A stretch of DNA of 64,000 nt from Actinophytocola sp. (GCF_009379765.1 NZ_WHTD01000027.1:1-64000), one strand, 5' to 3'; counted from the first letter of the stretch, positions 9,441-18,524 are shown. Notes: generated by a model from the letters alone, not told the origin. Program-made: numbers and translations.

Positions 9441-10384
9441 CGCACACCTGCCGAGTTCGGCTCGGGTGCTGCCGCGGGCCGGGCTCCGGCCTGGTCGCCG
9501 GTCTGATCGCCGTAGTGCCGCAGGAACAGGTCTTCCAGGGTGGGCGGCGCGCTGGTCAGCGCGCGCACGCCGAGCCCGGCGAGGTGGCGGTGCACCTCGG
9601 TGAGGTCCCCGGTGCTCACCTCGAACCGGGCGCGGTTGCCCTCGACCCGCAGGTCGTGCACCCCGGGCAGCCGGTCGAGCCCGGCCGGAGACCGGATGGT
9701 CTCCACCGAGATCGACGTACGGGTGAGGTGCCGGAGCTCGGCGAGCGTGCCCGTCTCGACCGTTCGGCCGGTGCGGATGATGCTCACCCGGTCGCAGAGC
9801 TTCTCCACCTCGGCGAGGATGTGGCTGGAAAGCAGGATCGTCCGCCCCGCCGACCGCAGCTCCCGCACGCAGTCCTGGAACACGGACTCCATCAGGGGGT
9901 CCAGCCCGGAGGTGGGCTCGTCCAGTACGTACAGCTCGACGTCGGACGCGAACGCGGAGATCAGCGCCACCTTCTGCCGGTTTCCCTTGGAGTAGGTGCG
10001 CATTCGCTTACCCGGATCGAGGTCGAACCGGTCCACCAGCTCGCGCCGGCGCGTCTCGTCCAGGCCACCGCGCAGCGTGCCGAGCAGGTCGATGGCCTCG
10101 CCGCCCGACAGGTTCGGCCACATGCTGACCTCGCCGGGCACGTAGGCCAGCCGGCGGTGCAGCGGCACGGCGTCGCGCCACGGATCGCCGTCGAGCAGGC
10201 TCACCGTGCCCGCGTCCATCCGCAGCAGTCCCAGCAGGACGCGGATGGTGGTGGACTTGCCGGCGCCGTTGGGGCCGAGAAAGCCGTGCACCTCACCGGT
10301 CCTGACGGTGAGGTCGAGTCCGTCCAGTGCTCTCGTGTCACCGAAGGTCTTCACGAGACCAGCGATGCGGATCGCGGTCGACAT
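9437..10384 (-). CDS. ABC exporter ATP-binding protein
   Basis: This 315-residue ATPase has Walker [10 protein letters not shown] (residues 38-46), signature-like YSKGNRQK, Walker [13 protein letters not shown] and the switch His in [12 protein letters not shown]. It is the first gene of a two-gene operon with the permease. The ATG at 10384 is preceded by GGGGGA. The divergent TetR gene begins 82 bases away, with a palindrome between them. It is expected to power export of a hydrophobic compound. Confidence 0.92.
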   Translation of the reverse strand: MSTAIRIAGLVKTFGDTRALDGLDLTVRTGEVHGFLGPNGAGKSTTIRVLLGLLRMDAGTVSLLDGDPWRDAVPLHRRLAYVPGEVSMWPNLSGGEAIDLLGTLRGGLDETRRRELVDRFDLDPGKRMRTYSKGNRQKVALISAFASDVELYVLDEPTSGLDPLMESVFQDCVRELRSAGRTILLSSHILAEVEKLCDRVSIIRTGRTVETGTLAELRHLTRTSISVETIRSPAGLDRLPGVHDLRVEGNRARFEVSTGDLTEVHRHLAGLGVRALTSAPPTLEDLFLRHYGDQTGDQAGARPAAAPEPNSAGVR

Positions 10385-10401
10385 GACAATCCCCCTTCGT
10401 C

Positions 10402-10424
10402 GTCACTTACCCATGGTAGGTGAC
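10402..10424. promoter_or_regulatory. Operator palindrome between ABC exporter and TetR gene
   Basis: Arms GTCACTTACC (10402-10411) and GGTAGGTGAC (10415-10424) match at 9 of 10 positions around a 3-base centre. The site is 18 bases upstream of the ATPase start and 42 bases upstream of the TetR start, so one bound dimer could cover both promoters. Confidence 0.7.
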
Positions 10425-10465
10425 GTTACACTTCTCTTTAACCAAAGGTAAGCAAGGGTGACGCA

Positions 10466-11185
10466 GTGAACGAACGGCCGACCGGTACCCGGGAGCGGAT
10501 TCTCGCGGCGGCGGAACAACTTTTCGTCGAACGCGGCTACCACGCCACGACGCTGCAGCAGGTCGCCGACCGGGTCGGCATCACCAAACCCGCGCTGTAC
10601 TACCACTTCGCGTCCAAGGCCGACGTCCTCGGCAACCTGCTGGACCCGATGATCGCCGAGCTGGAGCGGGTGCTGGCGGACGCCGACGCGGCGGGCGGGC
10701 CCGGCGGGGCCACGGCCGTGCGGACCGTGCTGATCTCCGGGTGGACCGACGTCTTCCTGCGGTCCCGTGGCACGTTGCTGGCCCTGTTCCGGGAGCTGAC
10801 CGCGATGCCGGCGGACACGTTCGACCGGCTGCTGTCGGTGATGGACCGGGCCATCGAGACCGCGGCCGGCCCCGACGCCACGGTCGGGGAGCGGGTCGCG
10901 GTCGCGCAGGCCGTCTCCGCCATCACCGACCCGATCGCGCTCCTGCCGTACCTGCCGGACGACCTGCTGCGCGAACACCTGCTGGCCGGCGCCTGGCGGC
11001 TGCTCGACCAGCCGGCCGGCCCGGCTCGTCGCCCGCGGGGCGGGCGCCCGAGGGCGGTGGCCGCGGACGACGTGGCCCGCGCCCGCGAACTGCACGCCTC
11101 CGGGGAGCACACCGCGGAGTCGATCGCCGCCGAGCTCGGCGTCTCACGGGCAACCGTCTACCGCTATCTCAAAACCAAGTCGTGA
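10466..11185 (+). CDS. TetR-family regulator with a second, resolvase-like HTH at the C-terminus
   Basis: The 239-residue protein starts with a standard TetR HTH (residues 10-55, with TLQQVADRVGITKPALYYHF). It then has a ligand-binding domain. The last 50 residues are unusual: GGRPR followed by a helical segment and AAELGVSRATVYRYLKTKS. This reads like the C-terminal DNA-binding domain of serine recombinases (Hin type) and not like a TetR tail. The GTG at 10466 has no strong Shine-Dalgarno sequence. It is divergent from the ABC exporter it probably controls. What the extra HTH binds is unknown. Confidence 0.9.
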   Translation: MNERPTGTRERILAAAEQLFVERGYHATTLQQVADRVGITKPALYYHFASKADVLGNLLDPMIAELERVLADADAAGGPGGATAVRTVLISGWTDVFLRSRGTLLALFRELTAMPADTFDRLLSVMDRAIETAAGPDATVGERVAVAQAVSAITDPIALLPYLPDDLLREHLLAGAWRLLDQPAGPARRPRGGRPRAVAADDVARARELHASGEHTAESIAAELGVSRATVYRYLKTKS

Positions 11186-11206
11186 GATTTGAGACTGATT
11201 ATGAGA

Positions 11207-12315
11207 CTAGGCAGGATCGGTCACCCGGCAGACGAAATACACGACCCCGGTCTCCGCGTGCCGGACCACCAGCAGGAACGGGCGGTCGACCCGAAGCTTG
11301 ACGCCCGGCGCCGGCATCGACGCGAGCCGCATCAGCACCGCGTGGCCGCCGCGCCCTCCAGGCCCTTCTCGTCGATCTCGAGCACGGCCTCGTGCAGGAC
11401 GGCCTGCACCGCCAGGGCGGTGGGGCTGATCCCACTGAGGTCGGCGTCGTCGCCGAACACCGTGCGGACGCCGAGCCGGTTGAGCGGCGGCGTGAGCTCG
11501 GTCTGCGTGGACACCTTCAGCTTGGGCAGCCACAGGTCGACCTGGGTCGGCTTGGGCGCGTCGAGCAGGTCGGCGAGCGTGTCGGCGTCCAGGTCGGGCT
11601 CGGCGTCGGCGAGGTCGCCGTCGGGCAGCAGGACGACGGCCTCGACGCCGCCGATGGCACGCAGGCTCGCCACCTGCCAGCCACCGCGGGCCGCGTAGCC
11701 GATCCGCTCGGACAGCGCCATGGTCGGCACGTCCACGGTGCCGCCCGGCGTGTGGAACGGCTGCGGGCTGGTGGCGCCCTCGGTGAACGGGAACCGCCAG
11801 CCGCATTTGAGGTACAGCGCGTTGACCAGCGCGGACCGGGTGTCCTCGGTGATCGCGTCGGCCGGGATGAGCTCGGGAATGAGGTCGCGGGTGGTCTTGG
11901 CGACGTCGACGTTGATCATGTCGCGCGCCCGCTGGGGCGCGTCGCGGAAGGGCGCCTCCCGGACCGTGCCGCTCGACCACCGGCCCAGCTCCTCGACGAA
12001 CGGCACGAGGATCTCGATCGACCGGTCGGTCCAGAGCGTGTTGGCCACCGCGATGACCGGCTCGTCCTCGTTGTCCCGCGGCGGTTCGAGCACGCCCGCC
12101 CGGGTGAGCAGAGCGCCGAGCCGGGTGAGGTCGCCGGACTTGTCGCCGAGCAGCAGCACCGTCAGCTCGTCACCGGTCATCCCGCGAGCACCGTGGGCGA
12201 CCAGGCCGAGGGCGCTCGCCACCGAGAACGGTGACCAGCACGCGTTCGTCGCCGGATCGGGCGCGGTGACTCGGTGCAGGGCAAGCGTGAACGCGAGGTG
12301 CGCGCGATCCGTCAC
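11207..12315 (-). pseudogene. Serpin-family protein interrupted by a one-base frameshift in the reactive-loop hinge
   Basis: Read through the frameshift, this is a 369-residue serpin, the normal serpin length. The frame starting at the GTG at 12315 (after GGAGAG) runs to the hinge EKGLEGAAAT. It then meets a premature TGA at 11332. The next frame continues with AVLMRLASMPAPGVK and the typical serpin end RPFLLVVRHAETGVVYFVC, with its stop at 11207. One base is missing around 11341-11342. Serpins trap proteases through this loop, so the truncated product could not inhibit. A sequencing error is the main alternative. No signal peptide is seen. Confidence 0.85.
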
Positions 12316-12325
12316 GAACTCTCCT

Positions 12326-12589
12326 CTACTGGCGCGGGTCGGGCAGGGCGATCATCATCGGCGGCTCGGGCTCCGGTAAGGCACCGGCCTCCGACATCGG
12401 GCCGAGCGGTTTCGGGCGCCGTGGCTCGCGGACACCGGCGGAGCCGTCGTCGTAGTCGTCGCCGCCGTCGCCGTCGCCGAACTCGTCCGGGCCCCAGTCG
12501 CCGTCCGCCGGCACCGACTCGCGCGGCTCGCGGCGGAAGACCCCGCGGCGGCCGCGGCCGCCGGGTGGCCGGTCGAACATCTCAGTCAT
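12326..12589 (-). CDS. Small acidic, proline-rich hypothetical protein
   Basis: This 87-residue protein begins MTEMFDRPPGGRG. It has a basic Arg/Gly start, a strongly acidic middle (GDGDGGDDYDDGS) and a proline-rich end. It is probably disordered and has no recognised domain. The ATG at 12589 is preceded by GAGGT directly upstream, a weak ribosome site. It lies between dgt (start of the run) and the serpin, 17 and 10 bases away, so all three probably share a transcript. Confidence 0.6.
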   Translation of the reverse strand: MTEMFDRPPGGRGRRGVFRREPRESVPADGDWGPDEFGDGDGGDDYDDGSAGVREPRRPKPLGPMSEAGALPEPEPPMMIALPDPRQ

Positions 12590-12606
12590 ACCTCGAGTGT
12601 GCCACG

Positions 12607-13887
12607 TCACACCGACAAGCCGGTGACCTCGACGAACACCTGATGCCAGCGGATGGCCTGGGCGTCGGTGAGCGCGGCGACCTGGTCGACCACCACCCGC
12701 AACCGGGCGGCGTCGTCCCCGGCCGCGTGCCAGGCCGGCACGAACGCGGGCTCCAGCGCGTCCGACCCGCGCTCGGTGAGCACCGCGACCAGCTCGGCGA
12801 GCTGCCCGCGCTGGGTTGCCTGCAGCGCGAGCCGGCCGGGATCGCTCATCACGTACCGCAGCGCGACGGCCTTGAGCAGCGCGACCTCGGCGGCCACCCG
12901 GGCGGGGATCACGAGGTCGGCGGCGTAGCGGGTGAGCATGCCGTCGCCGTGCTCGCGGCGGGTGGCGGTGACCGCGGCCGCGACGAACCGGCCGACCAGC
13001 TCGCTGGTGAGGGTCTTGAGCGCGACCTGGGCGCCGAGTGTGCCGTCGTACTCGCTCGGGGTGAGGGCCGCGACCACCTCCAGCCGCAGCAGGTCGGCGG
13101 CCACGTCCTCCAGGGCGGAGACCGGCTCGGGGCTGAAGTGCTTGGCGGCGAGCTCGGCGACGACGGTCCGCTCGACCGGGTCGGTGAGCGAGGGTAAGGA
13201 GATCCGGCCGGAGCGGACCCCGTCCTCCACGTCGTGCACCGAGTAGGCGACGTCGTCGGCCCAGTCCATGACCTGCGCCTCGATGCACCGCCGGCGCGGC
13301 GGGGCATCCCGGCGGATCCAGTCGAAGACCGGGCGGTCGTCCTCGTAGACGCCGAACTTGGCGGTGCCCGCGGTGCGTGGCCACGGGTACTTGGTGGCCG
13401 CGTCGAGCGAGGCGCGGGTGAGGTTGAGGCCGTGCTCGCGCTCCCCCAGCACCTTCGGTTCGAGCCGGGTGAGGATGCGCAAGGTCTGCGCGTTGCCCTC
13501 GAAGCCGCCGCAGGATCGGGAGACCTCGTCGAGCGCGCGCTCGCCGTTGTGCCCGAACGGCGGGTGGCCGATGTCGTGCGCGAGGCCCGCGGTGTCGACG
13601 ATGTCGGGATCGCAGCCGAGCTCCTCGGCGATGCCGCGGCCGATCTGGGCGACCTCCAGCGAGTGGGTGAGCCGGGTGCGCGGCACGCCGCTGACCTCCG
13701 AGCCCTCCCCCGGGCCCACGACCTGCGTCTTGCCGGCGAGCCTGCGCAGCGCCGCGGAGTGCAGCACCCGGGCCCGGTCGCGGTCGAAGGGGCTGCGGCG
13801 GGTCGGCAGCGAGTCGGGCAGTACCGCGCTCTTGACCGGCTCGGGGTGGAGGCGGGCCGCGTCGTGCTCGACGTAACCGGGGGTCAT
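12607..13887 (-). CDS. dgt: Deoxyguanosinetriphosphate triphosphohydrolase
   Basis: This 426-residue HD-superfamily enzyme hydrolyses dNTPs, classically dGTP, to the nucleoside and triphosphate. The metal-binding HD motif is visible as LTHSLEV (H75) and AHDIGHPPFGHNGE (H104, D105), with a further Asp in MDWADDVAYS. The ATG at 13887 gives MTPGYVEHDAARL, the usual actinobacterial start. It follows the YdcF gene by 9 bases and is probably in the same operon. Confidence 0.93.
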   Translation of the reverse strand: MTPGYVEHDAARLHPEPVKSAVLPDSLPTRRSPFDRDRARVLHSAALRRLAGKTQVVGPGEGSEVSGVPRTRLTHSLEVAQIGRGIAEELGCDPDIVDTAGLAHDIGHPPFGHNGERALDEVSRSCGGFEGNAQTLRILTRLEPKVLGEREHGLNLTRASLDAATKYPWPRTAGTAKFGVYEDDRPVFDWIRRDAPPRRRCIEAQVMDWADDVAYSVHDVEDGVRSGRISLPSLTDPVERTVVAELAAKHFSPEPVSALEDVAADLLRLEVVAALTPSEYDGTLGAQVALKTLTSELVGRFVAAAVTATRREHGDGMLTRYAADLVIPARVAAEVALLKAVALRYVMSDPGRLALQATQRGQLAELVAVLTERGSDALEPAFVPAWHAAGDDAARLRVVVDQVAALTDAQAIRWHQVFVEVTGLSV

Positions 13888-13896
13888 ACGCGGAGG

Positions 13897-14562
13897 TTAC
13901 TTGTCGGCGCCGACATCCTCGGTGATGCCGATCTGGTCCGCGGACGCGTTCGTCATGCGGTAGTACAGCAGCGCGGCGGTCTCGTAGAGGATGTAGCGGA
14001 TCTGGGTCTGCCGGGTCTGCACGATCGGGCCGCTGTGCGTGGGCGAGGTCCACGCCTCGAAGCCGACGTCCTCCGCCATGGTGCGGGCGCGTAAGGAATG
14101 CCACGGGTCGCTGACGATGACCGCGGTGTGCCAGCCCCGCTCGGCGGCGGCCTTCGACGCGGCGCGCAGGCTGCCGAGGGTGTCGTTGCCCTCGCCCACG
14201 CCGAGGACGGCCTTCTTCGGGACCCCGTTCGCGGTGAGCCAGTTGGCTCCCGCCTCGGCCTCGGTGTAGGTGTCGCCGGGCTGGTTGCCGCCGGTGGTGA
14301 GGATGTGCTCGGCGACGCCTTCGTCGTAGAGGTTCTTGGCGTGCCGGAGGCGGGCCTCGAGTACGTCGGACGGGGTGCCGGCGTACTGGGCCGCGCCCAG
14401 GACCAGCACTACGTCGGCGGTCGCTCGGTCGTCGACCCGCGCGACCTGCCACACCCGGAAGCCGGTGCCGCCGACGACCAGCGCGCCCATGAGCAGCACG
14501 CCGACCAGCAGGCGGCGCACGAACCGGAGCACCGGCCGTGGCCTCGCCTCTACGGATGTCAT
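13897..14562 (-). CDS. YdcF/SanA-like DUF218 membrane-anchored protein
   Basis: This 221-residue protein has a single N-terminal membrane anchor (about residues 12-35) and a DUF218 domain. Conserved pieces are DVVLVLGAAQYAG, ARLRHAKNLYDEG, ILTTGGNQPGD and VIVSDPWHSLRA. The SanA relatives act in envelope integrity, but the reaction is not established. The ATG at 14562 (MTSVEARPRP) has GGAAGGA 8 bases upstream and is preferred over an upstream in-frame start. It is the first gene of the dgt transcript. Confidence 0.85.
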   Translation of the reverse strand: MTSVEARPRPVLRFVRRLLVGVLLMGALVVGGTGFRVWQVARVDDRATADVVLVLGAAQYAGTPSDVLEARLRHAKNLYDEGVAEHILTTGGNQPGDTYTEAEAGANWLTANGVPKKAVLGVGEGNDTLGSLRAASKAAAERGWHTAVIVSDPWHSLRARTMAEDVGFEAWTSPTHSGPIVQTRQTQIRYILYETAALLYYRMTNASADQIGITEDVGADK

Positions 14563-14677
14563 TCGATCGATCCTTCCAGAGCGGTGTGCGCACCAACGTC
14601 CGGCCCACGACTGCAAACACCGAACGTACCTACCGCCACCGACACTCCCATCCGCTCACCGCCGGTCTCGGACCGAG

Positions 14678-14705
14678 TTGTCCACAACCGGGTCGGTTAT
14701 CCACA
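14678..14705 (+). other. Two consensus DnaA boxes
   Basis: TTGTCCACA at 14678-14686 and TTATCCACA at 14697-14705 are both perfect DnaA-box sequences in the same orientation. Their starts are 19 bases apart. They lie between the divergent YdcF and AbiEi-like genes. No other origin feature (dnaA/dnaN, AT-rich unwinding region) is present, so they may regulate transcription or titrate DnaA. Confidence 0.6.
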
Positions 14706-14756
14706 GATGACGTCTCACGGCCCCCGCCCGTTGCCCCGGTCGGCTTTGCTGGCGTC

Positions 14757-15707
14757 ATGACAGCGAACCGCGCACTCCTCGACCTCGACGCCATCCCCGG
14801 CATGTTCGACCACCACGTCGCCACCGCAGCCGACCTCATCTCCCTGGGCCTCTCCGGCTCGGTCATCGAAGAACGATGTCGTGACGGCGGGCCGTGGCAG
14901 CGCCTCCAACCCGGCCTGGTGCTGCTGGGCAACGCGCCGCCCAGCCGGGCGCAGCGCATCCAGGCCGCGCTGACGGTCGCCGGTCCCGAGGCCGTCCTCA
15001 CCGGCGTCGACGCGCTCGCCCTGCACGGCATGTCCGCTGCCCGCCTCGAGGGCCCGGTCCATGTCCTCGTTCCATCGCGCCGCCAGTCGAGGCTGGTCGA
15101 CGGCGTCTTCTTCGACAGGACCAACACGCTCCCGGTGGCCCAGCTTCGCTCCCGGTTCCCGGTGGCGCCGCTGGCCAGAGCCACCATCGACACCTGCCGC
15201 CGAGCCACGACGGCCGAACACGTCCGAGCGTTGCTCACCGAGTCGGTGCGCCACGGCCGGATCAGCCCGGCCATCCTGCGCGACGAGCTCTCCCGCGCCA
15301 CGACCAGGGGCGCCGCCCTCCCCCGCCGAATCCTGGCCGAGATCGACGACGGCGTCCGCTCGGTGGCCCAGGGCTGGGCGCGGCGCCTGGTCCACCGGGC
15401 GGGCCTGCAGCCGCCGCGCTGGCGAGTCCCGATCACCGGCCCGACCGGAGCCCACCTCGCCACCCCGGACGCGTGGTGGGACGACGTCGGCATGGCCTGG
15501 GAGGTCGACTCCTACGGCTTCGAGCTCTCCTCGGCCGACTACGCCGCCGCGCTCCGCAGAGCCGCCCACCTCACGGCGGCGGGCATCGTCGTGGTCCACA
15601 CCCCACCCACCCAGCTACGCGACGAGCCCTCGGTGGTGGCCGAGCTCCTCAGAGGCGCCCACACCCAGGCGTCGGCCCGCCCCCGCCCACCGGTGGAGGC
15701 CGCGTGA
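14757..15707 (+). CDS. AbiEi-like antitoxin-domain / PD-(D/E)XK-like hypothetical protein
   Basis: This 316-residue protein belongs to a large actinobacterial family. An N-terminal winged-helix resembles the AbiEi antitoxin domain (residues 15-90, with VIEERCRDGGPWQRLQPGLV). The C-terminal part has the pattern DAWWDDVGMAWEVDSYGFEL. This looks like a Vsr/DUF559-type nuclease core with its E-x-D. No toxin gene is adjacent. The ATG at 14757 has no clear Shine-Dalgarno sequence, and two DnaA boxes lie just upstream. The function is unknown. Confidence 0.7.
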   Translation: MTANRALLDLDAIPGMFDHHVATAADLISLGLSGSVIEERCRDGGPWQRLQPGLVLLGNAPPSRAQRIQAALTVAGPEAVLTGVDALALHGMSAARLEGPVHVLVPSRRQSRLVDGVFFDRTNTLPVAQLRSRFPVAPLARATIDTCRRATTAEHVRALLTESVRHGRISPAILRDELSRATTRGAALPRRILAEIDDGVRSVAQGWARRLVHRAGLQPPRWRVPITGPTGAHLATPDAWWDDVGMAWEVDSYGFELSSADYAAALRRAAHLTAAGIVVVHTPPTQLRDEPSVVAELLRGAHTQASARPRPPVEAA

Positions 15708-15806
15708 CACCCGCACAGCTCCACCCCACCGCGGAAGACCGTGCACGCCAACGGTTCCAACAGCGTCGGCCACACCGTCCCACCGCGACAACAACGGCGG
15801 GAGGCG

Positions 15807-16412
15807 TCAGAGCCAGCCGCGCTCATCGGCGACCCGAGCGGCCTCCGCGCGGGTCCGCGCCCCCGTCTTCCCGATCGCCGACGAAAGGTGGTTGCGCACA
15901 GTTCCCTGTGACAGAAACAGAATCCGGGCGACATCCGCGATGGTCCCGCCCGAGCTGGCGACCCGGAGCACGTCCCGCTCCCGATCGGTCAGCGGGCTCT
16001 GCCCGGTGGCCAGCGACTCGGCGGCGAGCGAGGGATCGACCACCCGCAGGCCGGCGTGCACCCGGCGCACGGCGTCGACGAGCTGCTCCGGCGGCGCGTC
16101 CTTTACCACGAAGCCGACCACCCCGGCAGCCATCGCCCGGGACAGGTAGCCGGGCCGTCCGAAGGTGGTGCACACGACGATCCGACAGTCGGGCAGCTCC
16201 CGATGCAGCTCCGCGGCGGCGGTGATCCCGTCCCGCCCCGGCATCTGCACGTCGAGCAGCGCCACATCCGGCTTGCTCTCCCGCGCGGCGGGCACCACCT
16301 CGTCGCCGGAGCTGACCTGGGCCACCACCTCGATGTCGGCCTCCAGGCCGAGCATCGCGGCCAGCGCGCCCCGCACGAGCGCCTGGTCGTCGGCGAGCAG
16401 CACCCGGATCAC
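15807..16412 (-). CDS. NarL/LuxR-family response regulator
   Basis: This 201-residue protein has a receiver domain (residues 1-118) with the acidic pocket in LLADDQ, phosphoacceptor D54 in LLDVQMPG and the conserved Lys in FVVKDAPPEQL. The LuxR-type HTH follows: LTDRERDVLRVASSG, ending GTVRNHLSSAIGKTGARTR. Its GTG overlaps the kinase stop by four bases (GTGA). It closes a four-gene operon of exporter ATPase, permease, kinase and regulator, so it probably controls that exporter. Confidence 0.93.
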   Translation of the reverse strand: MIRVLLADDQALVRGALAAMLGLEADIEVVAQVSSGDEVVPAARESKPDVALLDVQMPGRDGITAAAELHRELPDCRIVVCTTFGRPGYLSRAMAAGVVGFVVKDAPPEQLVDAVRRVHAGLRVVDPSLAAESLATGQSPLTDRERDVLRVASSGGTIADVARILFLSQGTVRNHLSSAIGKTGARTRAEAARVADERGWL

Positions 16413-17788
16413 CGGGCACCCACCGGCCCACCGTGCGACCCCGCCTCCGTTCCGGCGGCCGACCCGGCGCGACCGGCCGAGGCGCGAACCGCCTCGGTGC
16501 GCGCGGACGGCTCGGGACCGGCGGCGGACTCGGCGCGGGCCGTCAGATCGGCGGGGGGAACCGTCGCGCGCAAACGGAACCCGCCCTCCGGTGCCGGCCG
16601 CGCGTCGAGCGACCCGCCCACCTGTGCCAGCCGCTCGGTGAGACCGGACAACCCGTGCCCGCCGGCGCCGGCGCCGGGACACCCTCGGCCGTCGTCGCGG
16701 ACCTCCATCCACGACTCGCCCAGGCGCACCTCGCACCGACGGGCGCCCGAGTGCCTGATCACGTTGGTCACCCCCTCCCGAAGGACGTACGCGAATGGCT
16801 CCTGAAGCTCCGCCGGCACGTTGTCCACCGCGTGCGGCAGGTCCGCCTCGATCTCCGCCGCGGCCAGGGCCGCTCGGGCACCGACCAGCTCGCCGGCCAG
16901 CGACGGCTTCCGATAGCCCGACACCGTCGAGCGGACCTCGGCCAGTGCCGTCCGGGACAGGTGCTCGACGTCGCGCAGCTCGGCCACCGCCGGGGCGATC
17001 TCGCCCGCGCTCTCCAGCAGCCGGCGCGCGAGGCCGGCCTTGACGGTGATCGTCGTGAGGCTGTGGCCGAGTACGTCGTGGAGGTCGCGCGCCAGGCGGG
17101 CGCGTTCCTCGGCCACGGCGAGCACCGCGATCTCGTCGCGGGCGGCGCGCAGCTCGGCGTTGGACTGGATCACCTGGCGGATCCCGAACAGCGCCACCGT
17201 CAGCACGATCAGCACCGCCGCGGACCCGAGGTTGGGCGTCCCGTCGGAGATCGTCGTCCCGATCAGCAGGGCGGCGGTCACCGAGATCCCGAGGATCAGC
17301 CCCAGGAGAGGAGGCAGCTGCACCAGAGCCATGGAGATCGCGTAGGTCATGTAGACCAGGTCGTCCGGCCCGAGGATGCCGGCGAGTGTGATCCCGCAGG
17401 ACACCATCACCGCCATGCACACCACGCGCACGGTGTGGGAGCTGCGGTGCTCGGACATCATCCCGAACATGTACGTCGCCGCGTAGACCACGACGACGGA
17501 GAGCACCACGATCCGGACCAGCTGGGCGTGCGGCTCGCGGAAGACCTGGCGGACCGGCTCGGTCAGGTAGACCAGGAAGATCGCCGGCAGCACGGTGCCG
17601 GCGATGCGCCCGTAGCGAGTGGACGGGACCTGGTTGAGCTGCGGCCACGACCAGCCGTCCCGGCTGGGCCGGTCCGCATGGTCGGAAGCGCCGTACCAGC
17701 CGATCAGGCCGGCGCCGCCGAACGCCACGGGGGCGACATTCCGGTCATTTCGGCTGGTCAGGGGCTTCTGACGGGTCACGGTGTCCAC
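16409..17788 (-). CDS. DesK-type sensor histidine kinase
   Basis: This 459-residue membrane kinase has five or six hydrophobic segments between residues 62 and 205. Next come a coiled linker, a HisKA_3 dimerisation domain with H237 in ARDLHDVLGHSLT, and an HATPase domain with the N box EGVTNVIRHS and G box DDGRGC. The last 40 residues are low-complexity Ala/Gly/Thr. A GTG at 17788 is used here. A GTG at 17779 is equally possible, and neither has a good ribosome site. It starts 7 bases after the permease stop and overlaps the regulator gene. Confidence 0.9.
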   Translation of the reverse strand: MDTVTRQKPLTSRNDRNVAPVAFGGAGLIGWYGASDHADRPSRDGWSWPQLNQVPSTRYGRIAGTVLPAIFLVYLTEPVRQVFREPHAQLVRIVVLSVVVVYAATYMFGMMSEHRSSHTVRVVCMAVMVSCGITLAGILGPDDLVYMTYAISMALVQLPPLLGLILGISVTAALLIGTTISDGTPNLGSAAVLIVLTVALFGIRQVIQSNAELRAARDEIAVLAVAEERARLARDLHDVLGHSLTTITVKAGLARRLLESAGEIAPAVAELRDVEHLSRTALAEVRSTVSGYRKPSLAGELVGARAALAAAEIEADLPHAVDNVPAELQEPFAYVLREGVTNVIRHSGARRCEVRLGESWMEVRDDGRGCPGAGAGGHGLSGLTERLAQVGGSLDARPAPEGGFRLRATVPPADLTARAESAAGPEPSARTEAVRASAGRAGSAAGTEAGSHGGPVGAR

Positions 17789-17795
17789 CGTACGG

Positions 17796-18524
17796 TCACA
17801 CCCGCGCGCTGTCCCGCCGGTACCGGCGCACCACCGCGAGCCCGAGCACCACGGTCCACCCGGCGAGCACCAGCACCGCCTGCCCGAGGCTGGTCGCGAG
17901 ATCCGTGGTCACCGCGCCGCGGCCGATCTGGCCCAGCCAGTACGACGGCAGTACGTGGGCGATGTCGAGCAGCCAGTCCGGCATGGTGTCGATCGGGATG
18001 AAGATGCCGCCGATCAGGCTCATCACCATCATCACGATGCTCATGATCGGCTGCATGGTCTCCGGGGTGCCGACCTGGCCGACGAGCAGACCGATGAGCG
18101 CGAACGGGATCACCGCGAGCCAGGTGCCGACGACCACCCGCAACCAGCCTGCGGCGTCCAGCGAGACGCCCTCGGCGACGACGCCCACCAGCGGCACCAG
18201 GATCACCGCGGGCACCGCCAGCATCATCGCGGTCACGCCCTTCGCGGCCAGGTAGCCCTGGCCGGACAGCGGGGTGAGCCGCAGCTGGCGCTGCCAGCCG
18301 ATGGACCGCTCCAGCGCCACCCGGCCGCCGGCGAACAGGGCGCCGGTCAGCGCGCCGAACGCTGTCATGTTGACCATGAGGACGCCGATGCCCGTGGCGT
18401 CGCCCTGGGCGAAGATGCCAACGTAGAGGAGGAAGAGGAGAACGGGGAACGCGATCGTGAAGATCAGGAACCGGGTGGACCGCATGGCCCGCCGCAGTTC
18501 GAGGACGAGGTAGCCGACGCTCAT
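17796..18524 (-). CDS. ABC-2-type permease (DrrB-like)
   Basis: This 242-residue membrane protein has six hydrophobic segments and the ABC-2 layout. The conserved region near TPETMQPIMSIVMMVMSLIG precedes IFIPIDTMPDWL. The ATG at 18524 overlaps the ATPase stop (ATGA, 18521-18524). It forms an exporter with the ATPase and is followed immediately by the two-component genes. In comparable operons the kinase senses stress on the membrane or the exported compound. The substrate here is unknown. Confidence 0.88.
   Translation of the reverse strand: MSVGYLVLELRRAMRSTRFLIFTIAFPVLLFLLYVGIFAQGDATGIGVLMVNMTAFGALTGALFAGGRVALERSIGWQRQLRLTPLSGQGYLAAKGVTAMMLAVPAVILVPLVGVVAEGVSLDAAGWLRVVVGTWLAVIPFALIGLLVGQVGTPETMQPIMSIVMMVMSLIGGIFIPIDTMPDWLLDIAHVLPSYWLGQIGRGAVTTDLATSLGQAVLVLAGWTVVLGLAVVRRYRRDSARV

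Noticed and set aside
7716-9506. Plus-strand frame of nearly 600 codons opposite the ABC permease
   Set aside because: Composition is typical of an antisense shadow (His/Arg/Gln/Gly). The minus strand encodes the permease with an ATGA link to its ATPase.
14678-14705. Chromosomal replication origin
   Set aside because: Only two DnaA boxes occur, with no dnaA, dnaN or rnpA-type neighbourhood and no AT-rich region. An origin in actinomycetes has many boxes.
14536-15599. Minus-strand frames opposite the AbiEi-like gene
   Set aside because: They have shadow composition, no ribosome sites and no recognisable domains.
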